A stretch of DNA of 64,000 bases from Pyrrhoderma lamaoense (Eukaryota > Basidiomycota > Agaricomycetes > Hymenochaetales > Hymenochaetaceae): positions 682,001 to 746,000 of the forward strand of contig NBAZ01000011.1 of NCBI GenBank assembly GCA_002794735.1, given 5' to 3'. The notes under the pieces are model-generated. The model did not search any database, was not told where the DNA came from, and saw nothing but the letters and a program-made list of their open reading frames with translations. Within the stretch, counting starts at the first letter, position 1; the number at the start of each line of letters is the position of its first letter. A program made the translations under genes and the position numbers. Positions 48,054 through 60,991 of the stretch are shown piece by piece.

Positions 48054-51000
48054 AATTCATGTGATCCGAGTTTTTTTATTTTATTTGTGCCTGAGGTTAA
48101 CTATTTGTGTGTGAGAGAAAGTTTATCTCTTACTGATCCGGGACTGTCCCGAGTTTACCGAAAAAGCGAGATTCCAAGAGGCTTCTTTGCGAAGAGAAAA
48201 AATCTGTGCCGACCACAATTTTAAATACGGCAGGATGTGTGTGTGTGTGTGTGATGCAATCGAAGTGAGAGAGGGGAAAGGAGGCTTTTGTTGCTTGGGC
48301 TGGACAATTCCGAGCAGCAGAAGAAATAAAAGCGTTGTTTTATAAAAAGAGTTCATTAAGGACGGTTTGAAAAAGGTGATGAGATGATCCTTTTTTTTTT
48401 CTCTATTCTTCGTTTCTGAGGCTAAGGGTTAAAAATATAATTAGAAAAATGGGCAGAATCCTCGGAATGTCGTGGTTACAAAGGCCGCCTCTCTGCACGT
48501 AGGTCTAGGTCCTGACAAAACAAAAAAGAGCACGATTTTTAACTAGCAACACGCAACACACACTTCTAGAACGGTGCGCTGGCAGTCAACGCCCGGTGTA
48601 AACAACAAACGTTGATTAACATTGGGATACGTACAGCCATAAGTCCTTCCCAGTAGCCACTCCCGCGCTTCTCTCACCAAAGTTTGCTACTTGGTTGGCT
48701 ACTGGTCAACATTTCCGCTTGTTGTATAACCGACCTGTGTCAGATGGACCTTAAGGGAGGGGAATCTCAATTGGAGACTTAAACTCTCATCAATATGTCC
48801 CTTCTCGGTTCCGTTCTTACGTTAACTCTGTACTTTCTGGTTTTATCAGTTTTCTCATCTTGAGCGTCCAACCCTTCCTTTACCATCGCCACGGGTCTTC
48901 GTGTGTCAAAGCGACCGAGAATGAAAAAAAAGAAAGAAAGTAAACAAAAATATATAAAAAAAGAAAAGGGCTACACATCTGTCAAATAACTTTGAAGTCA
49001 TCTCTGGCCCCCTTCTTCCGTTCGCTATCTTCCGTAGGTGTGTGTTTACTTCCTCGCTATGTAAATTTAAAATCGTAATATACCCACAATTCCGCCGCAA
49101 TCTCTATTTAAAAAAACAAAACAATGTGTGTTCATTCAGTGAGCTAGACCTAAAAATTCTACCGCTATAATATTATATATGCTTGCCAAGACCGAGAAGA
49201 GGCTGTGTGATAAAATGTGTGTGTACGTACTTCTCTCTTCTGTGCTGAAAATACGTGCCTAGACACAGCCATAGAGATGTATGACGTGTCTCAGTTCTGT
49301 TGTCATTTTCCGGAGAGATGATTGAAATCAGCATCATGATATTCGTCGCAATGATAACTAGTCTCCTCGTCCATGATATTTTCCCAAAGGAGGGCACATG
49401 TCTCCTTCCGGAAATACACTTCCAGGGAGGGGATGGGGGGGTGGAAGGAAGAACTTCCACGTTCTGTTCTTGTTGTTGTTGTTGTTGATGCATATGAGAC
49501 AATTTTTGATTTTACAGATATGATAGTTTCTTCCCTTGATTATATGAAGAGCGGGATTTCTTCAATGGTGTGCCTTGGACCATGCTCCACGCAAATTAGG
49601 AACATGCGATAAGAGCTTACATATATATGACAAAACAACAAACAACAAAACAAAATAGAGTAGTATAATTAAAGAAAAGAGAGAGAGAGACAAATAGATA
49701 ATGAACAGGGCGACAAGTCAGAGAAGTATTGCCGTGCGACAGACTCGGCATTTACCCAAGCCAGGCATCCGATGTAGAATAACATAAGAGAGAGAGGGGG
49801 GGGCATGGGGAGCGTTGACAGAAGTAAACTCTAAGCACTAAAAGCAATTTATAAAACAAAAAACCATAAACAGCCATAGTCCTGCTCCGTTTAGGCTGTA
49901 GCAATTGTTATATTTTATTTGAAGACTCAGAAGACGGTATTATTGTCTCCAGGCTCAACTTCCGTCCTTCGAAATGAGGAGGAGGGGAAAAGATCCGCGT
50001 GTCCATGTCTGATGTGATATACCACACAGTGCATACAAATACATGTACAGCTTGTCCGTGCGTTTATCTTTGTCCTACCCCGAGACCATAAAGAGAGCAA
50101 ACGAAGATGACCCCACATGCGATTTTGAAAGATCAAAAATAAGAGAGGATCAATATGTTCAAATGGGCATTAAGCGGAAACATAAGACAATCTCTTCCTT
50201 TTACAAAGAATGTGACGATATCGACTTTTTTTATCCAAAAATAGATAACATTTCTTTTCTTTTTTTCTTTTTCCTTTTTCATATATTTTTTTCTCTTCGA
50301 TTCTTCCCTTTTTTTCCAATTCTAGAACCCTTCCCAGGTCTCGGTAATTTCCATGATCGACGCTGGTCTGGGCTCATGGGATAGTCGTCACTCATCCGTC
50401 GGAGGTTGCTTCTCTCGAGTGCCAATAGTTCCTTGGAATCGCTTATTATATCCTTTATACTCGTGTCATCCCGTCGACTCCTATCTGTTCAATCAAGGAA
50501 AGTCGTGTACGGCAAAAAAGGGGAGGGACACGTCTCTAACTGGTCCGAACTGAAGGGGAGGGGGAGGGATGGGGCTTTTTTTGGGTCCCAGAAACAAAAA
50601 AAATCAGCGCGACGTATATGCGCGTCGGATAAGAACCGTATTTACTTGAGGACGTAAGACGGAGGTACACTATCGGCTTCAGAATCTTCCTTTTTTTCTC
50701 TCTTTTTCCAGACCCAGACTTGTTGCTATTTTTTTAATATATTGCATAAGACAAAAAACAGTGCTAAATTAAGTACTGCGCTTAGCATGTCTTGGGGAGG
50801 AGAGAGGGATGATGGAAGGAAGGGGGTTGGAGGGGGTTGGAAGCCGTTACACACACACACACACGACCTGGAACTTGGTACATGAAAAGCTTGGAAACGA
50901 AGACACCGTTTTGCTTCAGAACTGACCAGAATAACCTTTTCCGAATGAGTTTATCTTGCTTTACTAGTGCTTTTTACATGTTATTGACAAATTCCAAGCG

Positions 51001-54000
51001 TGTACGGCCCTCGGAAACAGTGGCAATCCGGGGTACCCAGTCAGGAACACGATCGAAAATTATGAATCTTTTTTTTTGCCCCTCGTGATCCATCCGCCGG
51101 AGGGAGGCCCTGCTAGGCACACACAACTCACACATAAAATAATAATAATATTAAATATCGGAGATTCATGACGAAAAGTCTCAGGTATATTTCAGGAGTC
51201 TTTTTATTTTCTTTCTAATTTTTTTTCTTCTTTATTTGTTTCTATCTAACAATTCTTTTGACATTTCCAAGACAAGACAAATTAGGGTCCAGAAGGGGAT
51301 ATTAATAAGTTACATCGACCTAATTTGTCTATTCCATTACTATTTTTTTTCAAAGGTATTTGTCAAGAAAAAGCTTAAAAACATATGGTACGGTACACAT
51401 CTTGCATATCTATTGCCTATTTGATATCCTCAAAGAGAGAGAAAGGAAAAAATATGTAATTAAACTCTTTAGAAACGTACCGGACATTCGGAGCACCTCA
51501 CTTTTTGATTTCATTCAGTCATTAACTGCAGCCTGGGTACTTCCTCATTAAACCCAGCAATTGCGGCCGAACGTCAAGGCACCGAGCTTAACTCCCAATC
51601 TGCATTTATGTGTTTTGGAAGGAAAAAATGCTGTGATAGAAGATAATGACTGGATAGCAAAGGATAATGAAAAGGCCGGTCGAAAGAAGAAAGAAAAAAC
51701 TCAGATGATCGTGAATTCTGATAGCAGGAAGAGAATCATAAAAGAAAATTGAGGGGGCACGTTAAGGAGCGGAGGGGGGGGGGAAGTACGAAACGTATTC
51801 ATTCTTGTATTAGAGATGCAAGGTCGGAGAAATACAATTACATCTGACACATGAGGTTCCAAAGGAGACTCATGGATGATTTCTGAAGAGCATTCAGTAC
51901 ATGTATGGTAGAAGGCTTATGGACACTCTTGGTAACGTGAACTTCTGGTAGAAGCCCTTGTCCCACACGCTCATACACTCGAGTTCTAAATAAAGCATAA
52001 AATCTCATGGAAAAACAGCATCTTTTTTGACACTCTTAGTTATCTCACCTAGTGAAGTTTTTGTATGTAAGCGGAAAAAGCACTTCCCGTGAAGTTTCTA
52101 TCTAAGCATATGTTTAGATATAGTCGAGACCCGAACCGAACAAAGAATAGATCTTAATATTACATTGAAGAACACAGAAGCAAAGTGAAAGAATAGGGAC
52201 AAGAAAGACAGAAGCGAGTTAATAACATCCAGTCAGTATAGAAGATACAACCTGAAATGGAATTTACACATATAAAAAGTCTTTCAAACTATATACTAGC
52301 ACAACATGCGCCAAGGTCATGCGAAGGGAAGGAAGGGGGGGAAGGGGATGAGGGGGGGGGAGGACGGGAGAGGTCTAAACGTCACTTCTCCGCTGCTTTC
52401 CGAAAACTTCGTACTGATTTTGTCTAGGTCATTCCGCTTAGAGCCTACCTAGCCCACAGATAGAAGCAACCTGTTCATTAACAAGTCCGGTGCAAATGGC
52501 TGACAGGTGTTTCTAACCAAGTGATGCGAAAGATGAAAAAAGAAGGAAGATTTCGGTTCCAAGGGAATAATATATAGTAATAAATATAAAGGACCTTGAT
52601 TTCTCTGGATCAAGAGGGATGGGAGAAGAAAAAAAAAGGAATAAACAAAGGTTATTTCTATTTTCTTCCCTATCCCCCTCCCCTCACTTATCCCTGGGCG
52701 TGAGTGCCAGGTAACCGGAAATGAGCAAATATCATATCATAATGCGATATTATTTCGACGCGAATATGATGTGACGCCGTGATATGTCAGGTTTAAGTTT
52801 AGATGCCCCATATCCCAAAAGGTCTATATCAGTAGATCTCTAGGCGCCATCATCAAAATCAAGTTGTTACATGGATGAGAGAAGGGGGATATATCATAGA
52901 CTTCTGTTCCTTAACATGTCTTCCTTGGAAAGATTTTAAACGCCAATGTAAAAGAAAAAGTTCCATGAATCCTGATAGCGTGATGTATCATTTACAAAGT
53001 GATGACAGTTTTATTGAAAGGAGATCACAATAAAACATGAATATCAAAAAACGAGTTTATTCATTTGTATTGAAACAGATTTTTTTTGTTGTTGTTTATT
53101 CATTGTATGGAATGATCATGGAGATAAGCTAAGGCTCGTGACAAAAACAAATATAAATGGAAGTATTTTGAAACGGACAGCCCTAGGGAACTAGCAATGG
53201 ACAGGTTTGGAACTGAGGTATGCCACACCGTTCCCAAGGATTTTTTTATAAACTTCATGAAATCAATCAAATCCTATAGCGGGATAGACACTAGAAGGGT
53301 GTGTGTTATGTCCCATAAATCAGATGTTTCTAGCTTATTACGAGACAAGAGCAGAATGTTTTATAAATTGTCTCAGTTACGGTAGTAAACAATAAATAGA
53401 AAAAAGTAAAGTTTAATCTTCAGCCACTAAGAATCCATCAAAAAGACGTAGTTCGTTGGTTGGGTTGTTGTTGGAACGGGGGAGGGGGCACATAGAGACC
53501 AAAAAAAGATCGGCAGTAGCATATTCTGACCAGAGTCGGAAAATAAGAGAACGAGAGAATAGCATCCATTAATCAAGGAAACTAAGGAGAGCTTAGCTAG
53601 CTAGCACGGGTTGTTGTAGGATGTGACGATAACGAAGCCCTAAAGTGCTACCACGGCTGAACTGATGCATAGTTTCAGCGATATCGGGGCGGAGGAGGGG
53701 GAACGCTTTCCTTTCCCTCCCATGTGACAGGACAGCTCGAGCGCGCTGAGACTTGCGGACAAATACCGAACGAATAAAACATGTAACACACACACACACG
53801 GACACAAGACATACACACGCGCATATGTAACAAAATTCCGTTAAAATGAAAAAAAAGAAAGAAAATGGACAGGAAAAACATATGCCGAGTATGAGACGCG
53901 GGAGTAGAGAACGGGAATGGGGTGTGAAGGTTGAAGTTCAGGAACGATGGAACTATGGAAGACGTTGTTAGAAATCCGATCTTAGATTACTTTTTATTTC

Positions 54001-55348
54001 TTTTCCTTTCTTTTTCCTCTTTATTACCAGTTGCCTGGATTTGCCCTCTTCTCGTCCCTAGGAACTCGATTTGCGTGCGATCTGGGTTCTATATGTTATC
54101 GCTTTGCTACAACGAGTTCTTTTTCATATTATATTGGAAAGGAGAGAAACAGGTTCCTATCCGAGCCACCTCTCGGTCTGTTGTGGCGACCGGGTTCGGC
54201 TTTTAGGAAAATTATGTAGGGCAGCGCGTGAGAGACTGGAATTGGAAATAGGGTACGCATATGGGGAGATTAGCGCTGTCTGACAAAGAAGCTGTAGTTT
54301 TAGCTACTTGAGTGAGTCTAGATCGCCAGCGGGTTTGTGTTTTAAGAAAAAATAAGAGGATGAAAAAAAAAAGGAGACTACTGCGGGACACGCCACGAGT
54401 GGCCGGGGATGAACAGCGGTAGTGAAGGCTTGGAGGGCGCAAAGAAAAAGGGAAATGAAAATAAAGACAAGTCCGCAGTGAGCCGTCTGATGATGCACAA
54501 TGATCCAAGGACGAGGAGCGGCGAGGGTGTGTTGAGTTGTGGCGAAATATGAACGGATGAAGATTGATACATGCCCATCAACATTTTCATAGAACATAGC
54601 TTAAGAGAGCCGGATTGCAGGGACCACGAGCCCAAGGTGCAAACAAAAAAGGGAAGCGCATGTGAAAAATAAAATCAAAAAGGGAATTAAACAACAAACT
54701 AAAACTAGTATTTTTAATTAGGTGGAAATACTTTTTTTACGGGTAATATATTGCGGTATTTTTCTAAATTTGTGGAATTCACAGTTTTATATTTGTTTTC
54801 TGCCTTTCCTCCGAATAAGGAAGGTCCAATTCTGGCAAGACCAGGTCGCTCAAATGTATTTTAACAGCGATCCAACACGAGATGGGCCCCCTCTCATCCC
54901 CCCTTCCGTGCAAGTGCATAGCCGCTCACCGTCACCGACGACGGCGTCGCCAAACTTATTCTATTGCACGTGTATATCTTCTTCTTGTCGGCCTCGATAG
55001 CTCTCCCCAGTTCTGTGGTCTTCCTTTCCACTACCAGTTCCGAGTAGGTCCTTATTATTATTACAATGCATACTGTGTAAGACATCTTTTAAATACTATG
55101 TACTCCATCATCTTTCCTTTGCATCCAGTCTAATTTATCCTTGCCGTAATTCAAATAGCTCAGTTGCTCCATCTCATGTCAGTACACTACCATCCCCGTA
55201 AGTTTCAAGTCTTATAACTTTGCTCATCCTATTTACGTATCTCACTTCGGCCCCGTTTAAAATATCAAACAGTCCTCTAGAAAGAAAGTCTCCTCTATCT
55301 CCCCCTCTTCTGTCCTCAAAACAACCTAAACTGTCTTCCATCGTGAAC
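48054..55348. other. 7.3-kb gene-poor region with simple repeats
   Basis: No gene is supported. The composition differs from the left half: long A, T, G and pyrimidine runs, (TG)n at 48236-48253, (TTG)n at 49470-49487, (CA)n at 50849-50864 and 53785-53799, and G-rich runs at about 49795, 51772 and 52330-52372. A minus-strand frame at 49502-49173 contains a short Gln run from the (TTG)n tract and is probably not a gene. It may hold regulatory sequence or untranslated exons for the zinc-finger gene that follows. Confidence 0.5.
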
Positions 55349-58030
55349 ATGAGCGAAGAAAAGCAACAAAGTCCAAGATCTCCTCTGCCCTCTCACTCCC
55401 CTGAAAGTAGGAATCATAGCCCAAGTCCAAGTCCTTCTGCATCTGTTGCTTCTTCTCCAAAACGTATCTCTGAAGGTCAAACTCCTTCTGCTGATGACTA
55501 TGAGAAAGGTCTTGTTGTTTGCGGCACTTGTGGTAAGGGAATCCCTTTCCGAGATCCAAACTCTGGAGGTTTCACTCTAAAGCTCTGGGACATTCACCGT
55601 GAACAATGGTTTGCATATATTTACTTTACTCAATATAGTTAGCATTGCGTCTTCTAACTTTCTATATTCCTCTCCATTCTATTCGTTTTTCATACAGCCG
55701 TTCACATCAGTCACATCGACCGGAGCCAATTGTTTTCGCCCCAGAGACGACGGTCGACAGCATGGCAAACCCACCTACCAAGAAACGGCGGGCAAAACGG
55801 ACAGAAGAAGAACGTATCGACTACCTCCGCAATGATCCATACGTGGCTCAATTCGAGCCATATCGTGTACTTTGTGGCTCGTGTAATAAATGGATTCGTT
55901 TAAGACCCAATTCAACGTACTGTTCAATTCCGTGGGATGCCCACCGCAAAAGTTGTTTGTCAAAAAAAGCGTGAGGACCTTTGCTCTCTCTCTTTCTCTC
56001 AGCTCGTTTCCGTGTTTTTCGTTTTTCTTGTTCTATTCTATATTATCGGCACATCTTCGCTGATTTCTGATTCTGGGAACCTTTTCCCTCACGTTGTTTG
56101 TTACTTGTACCTTAAACACAAGTGGCGAAATTCCGTTTCTCATTATGATCTGGCCATTGCATCTCATGCATCGTTTCTTTCGCCGTGATTGGCATCTCTC
56201 GGGACCTGGCTTGCCTAATTCACACACAGCTACACTTACGCTCACACACATTTGTTTCAATCTTATCTTTTTTTCTTTTTTCATACTTTGTTGCGGTTTG
56301 GCCGCCGTAACACCATGTATCAGGTACGCGATTGCCAGGTCTGCAGGAACTGTTAATAACCGGTCATAGAGCTGTTGGGGAAGTCGAATGTGTGTCAATT
56401 CGATGTTGATCGTATCATTGCGCGCACCGTAATGTTTATATTACCCATTCATGCTTATGATGTCCATCAGGGATTGTAGAACTGGTATGTGCACAAGGGA
56501 AAGTGTCTCAGACAGTCACATGCAAATAGTTCTAGATTTAGGCAGTTAGTCACTCAGAAGTTTCAACGCTCTGGGTTCTTTAATTTATTTTCTCTTCTTT
56601 AAAGCATATTATCTAAAACAAGTACTAACATTTTACTGGCAAGCAGTGTTCTCCCTGTTATCCAACACCACCCTGAGACTCGTCCTCTTCAAAGTTCTGT
56701 TGTATCACCCCATGGAAGTCCTCCTATTCAATCTACGGCTAGGCACCAGATCATGCCTTCTCAATCGATAATGAACTCTAAATCTCGCGCCCCAGCACCT
56801 TCACTTGGGCCTCTTCCAACGCCTTCAATGACAATTCCTCCCCCCGGTGCGGCATCACCATATGCGACACCTACCTCAATGGCATCCTATATGTCCGGAG
56901 CGGATAATTCTCCGCCTACCAACTCTCGGGACCTTGCGAATAGCGATGCTCGACGTAAAAATGCGGAACAACGAGCAGCGGCCCTACGCGCCGATCCATT
57001 GTTGCGTGAGGTAGAGCCAAATCGTGTTTTCTGTGGGTTGTGTAATAAGTGGGTTCAACTACGACAGGATAGCTCATACTGTGCCTACCCTTGGCATCAA
57101 CATCGAGGGAAGTGCCTTGCACGATAGTAAGTATAGTATTTGTTCCTAAGACCCTCACCATATGGACTAATATATCCCTTTATCAGCGAACGCCGAAGAG
57201 ATAGAGCTTACAACTATAGTCACGGAGGACAGTACTCTCCTCATGGATCAACTCCTAGACTTGGTGACATGGATGCTGAAGGTGAATTTGACGATGAATC
57301 CGACGACGAACGTCCAGCCTCATATCGTGCTGGGTCTATGGAATATGATTCCGAGGAGGACGCTTACTATCGTTATCCTCACTCTTACTCCCATTCACAA
57401 AGGCACCGATACGATAATTATAACGGTCACCCCTATGCATACTCTAGACCCCTGCCTGCCTCCCAGACTAATGGCAATGTCAATTATAGATTATCAGCTA
57501 CAACGGGACAATCGGCTTCCTCCGGAAAGTTCTCCCTTCGCCCCTATGCATATCCGACGTCTACTTCACATTCACGGTCAGGCCCGCAAGATCGTCGGGG
57601 CCCGCACAATGATGACTTGAATGATGTTTCTATGGATGAAGGTGACGACTTGGAAGGTGATGTCGATATGGACAATGGGACTGAAGGGGCTGCGCGAGAC
57701 AGTCATTCACACCATCGCAGCCGGGTTCATGCACCGTCATATTCTCATAGCCGTTCACAACAACAGCCTCAACAGCCCAGACTCGCTGACCTAGACTCAT
57801 CCGGCGGCCGGCTAACCTTCATCTCGTCATCGGTGCAACATCTTTTCCGGACAACATATGAATACGCTGACGAATTAAATATTGGCGCTCTTGTCAATTA
57901 TTTGAATGCAGCGATGCCTGCGGATAAGCACGAGGACTTTGATGTCCAAGAAGTGACTCGAGCTGTGGCCTCGCTTGCCAAGTCGGGTGTTCTCATCCAA
58001 GAAGGCGATCGATTGCGTCCCGCTCACTAA
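55349..58030 (+). CDS. Protein with three C2HC zinc fingers
   Basis: Exons 55349-55608, 55698-55970, 56647-57126 and 57187-58030 join in phase to 618 aa. Three fingers share the pattern C-x2-C...W-x2-H-x3-C: C58/C61/H83/C87, C146/C149/H169/C173 and C307/C310/H330/C334; fingers 2 and 3 are very alike (CNKW and a YC..PW segment). The first finger is split by intron 1, the last Cys lying across the splice. A basic stretch KKRRAKR (115-121) could be a nuclear signal. The middle is Pro/Ser- and acidic-rich; the C-terminus (LADLDSSGGRL to the end) looks like a compact helical domain. A nuclear DNA- or protein-binding regulator is likely, but I know no named function. Intron 2 is long (676 bp) and holds a decayed finger exon. 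Confidence 0.85.
56324..56560 (+). pseudogene. Decayed zinc-finger exon inside intron 2
   Basis: Within the 676-bp intron several pieces read like a fourth finger: YAIA after an acceptor-like tatcag, ELLGKSNVCQFDVDRI near 56370, then IHAYDVHQGL, a TAG, and NWYVHKGKCLRQ (W-x2-H-x3-C) at about 56482. The pieces are in different frames, and the C-x2-C pair (expected near 56420) is destroyed. The flanking exons join in phase without it. Most likely an exon that was lost; sequence errors could also contribute. Confidence 0.5.
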
Positions 58031-60991
58031 GACCGTCTTTTATCATATCTTTGACGTTTTAGGAAAAACAGAAAGGAGAAAACTCGTAATAACAAGCATC
58101 TCATGATTTTATCTCACTCCCTAATCTTTCCTCTATTTGTTCCTGTTTTTCTGTCTCCTGGTTTCGTTTTTCTTTTTTTTTTCTTTTATAATGTTTTGGG
58201 CTTTTGGGGTATTATTGGTCAAGTTCTCCTTACTCTTACACAACCCAACGCATTTGTATTGACTAATTTATCTCGCAATTATCCGCGATCGAATTATGGA
58301 CGATAACATCCCATCTCCCCCTTTTCTTCCTTCTTTCTTTCCTATTGTAATTCCTTCCTACTGATATGTTCCATTTCGCGTTTACTCTGGAAGTTCACTC
58401 TAAACTTTGTGCTTTCTGAATTCTGCTTTGCGTGTAATTAATTTTGCTCGAAACTATCAAGTCTCGTATATCTTTTTCTTACACACAACAACCCAAGTTT
58501 ACTACTTTTTTTAAGACTTTGCCTTTTCATATAATCGATGATGATTAGTTTTTCCTTTCAAGCAAATACACTGCTTTATTTTTACCTCCCGTTCGTTGCC
58601 CCTTGTCCGATCTTCTTTTCCGATATATCATTTATCAAATGACGAAACATATGTTTGCTTGCAGACTATCTTTTTTTTTCCCTTTCTTCTTTTGTATTCA
58701 CTGTGACCATAATAGGCGTATGTCCTTCCATGGAAAATATGTTCTACAGTAAATGTTGCATTAAATTCAAACGCTTCGCCACAACGGAGATCTCTTCCGA
58801 ATTTTGCTTTATATCAATCTCTATATTACGGTATAAAGGGATAGATTAACTGTCCTTCGTTATCTGTAAAGGAAGGAAGGTAAAATAAAATACAAAATAG
58901 AATTAGTGAGAAAAAGAAAAGGGATGATCGAGCAAAGTTCTACCTTTATTTCTGCTTTGAGGTTCCTCTTTGCACATCCGCACATCTCATATCCAAAAGA
59001 AAAAAAAAGGGGGACCCCATAGACACATAGCTACAAACTAAACTAACTTACTTTACGGCATAATTACTCATAATTTTGTCACTAAGCTATTTTGATTATA
59101 GTACAGCTTTCTTGTCGATTATTTCCTGAAATTTTTTTTTTCTTTCCCTCGAGTATGTAATTTTCAGTTTTAGCTATTTCCCCTCTCTTTTCCTTTTTTT
59201 TATCAGGAAGGAATCTACTGTTTGAGTCTAAGTACTAGTACGGAATCCCATCTTTCGTCGATAATCAAACTTCATTCCGTTCCGATCTAATATTACTATT
59301 GACATTATTTATTTTACCTGTGTGGCCATGCCACTTATTGTTTTTATTCTTCTTTCAATTTATGTTAATTATGAATCGACTTGGCGTGTCCCAAGGTAAA
59401 GATAGAACAAGAGAGAAAAAAAAAAACAATTGACAAAGAGGAAACGGAGTAGACGGGGGGTTTTGTGTGGCGTGCAAAACGACGAGAGACGAAGTCTTAT
59501 TTTTTTTTTTCATTAAGTTTACACGCTATACTTGTGGCTACGCGGTCCGATAAATGGCTACTTTTCCTTTCCTTTTTTTTCCCTTGGGTCCTTTCAAAGT
59601 AATAGGTCATTAAAGGCCCTTAGAGCCTATCATGATGCAACACACAAAAAACTATGTTCTTGCTCCGCCGACCCGCAAATTTGCTTTCTTTGGAAAAAAA
59701 AATCAATCAGACTCTCTCTCTTATTCTTTCTTACTTCTTTTGTAATCTCTACTTTGCAACTATGTATCTTGATTATGCAGATTCTATTTTTATTGTAGCT
59801 TATATGATTAATTTCCCTTTGTCCCTTCCCCCGTGCCGGCCGCTCCGCTTGAACTCTGTTGGTGTGTGTTATGTGAGTTCATGTTATGCAACTTTCGCCA
59901 GATAAAAAAAGAAAGCCTCTTTGCAGAAAAAAAGAGTAAGGTCTAGTTTGCTTTTTCCCCCTTTCCCATCTTCTTCGCTTCTGAAGTCAAAGAACAAGTA
60001 GGATTGGCAAAGTCACTCCTTTTCATGCTTAACCTCAGTAAGACGAAACAAGGTAATCCGTCGAATATGGGAATACCATTAGCTTCTTCCATGAGATTTC
60101 ATAAAGGAAAAGATGATATATTAATACAAGTAATAGATATAATATAGATAAAGCTGGCCGTCTTCCGCCTCCTTATAATTTTTTGAGAGTCTGTGCACTT
60201 GCAATTGTAATCATACTGATGGAAGCACTTCTTTTCCGGCCATAACTACCGAGATCTAGAACAGAAGAAGAACAACACCCTGCTGTCTTTTTTTTTCACT
60301 TTCTATTTTTTACTTGCACCTTCCTTAATCTATATCCTGAGTCCAAGACTAGGTTGGCAATAGATAGATTAAGTTCATTTTTAGGTTAGACACGGCATCT
60401 CGGAGACACTAAGATGAATTATATCGTATGTATGTTATCGCATACATGGAACATAAGAAGCTTCAAGGCTCCCTCCCCCGGCCCTTGCCTAATGATCATG
60501 AGGACATCGATTGAGTAAAATATCTTTTTTCCTCGGTTTCTTATATCAAACCTGTACTGCGGATTTGATGCTTCGAAGTGGGCTTAGCAAGAGAAAAAAG
60601 AAAGACATAGCGTATGTTAATTGATAAAGTACGAATTAGTTATTGTAGAAGATGTGGCAGAATCCGTTTTACCGAGCCTAAGGATGAAGGTCCGAGTTTT
60701 TTCTTTTTTCCTTCCCTTCGTTCGGTCTGCCTCCGTGGTCTTATTATAAAGAGAACATATCCTTGGACGTCATCACATATACATATATGATTTGGTCCCA
60801 GAAAACTAAAACACATGTCCTTAGGTCTAGACCCTTCCTTTTCTCCCGCCTCGATCTCCTGCTCAAAACGGAATTACAAAGGTCATAAACATTGATGACC
60901 TGGCTCGGAACATGACCTTACAAAGAGTACTGCGTGTATGCACATTGTTCATTGTACATGTACCATGAATTTCCCTAGAATTGTTTTGCAT
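58031..60991. other. 3-kb intergenic region rich in A and T runs
   Basis: Between the 3' ends of the zinc-finger gene and VPS28 (convergent). Long T and A runs and no coding sequence that I can support. It should contain both 3' ends. Confidence 0.5.

Noticed and set aside
49173..49502. Minus-strand frame with a poly-Gln run as a gene
   Set aside because: The Gln run comes from a (TTG)n microsatellite, the rest shows no motif, and it overlaps other random frames.
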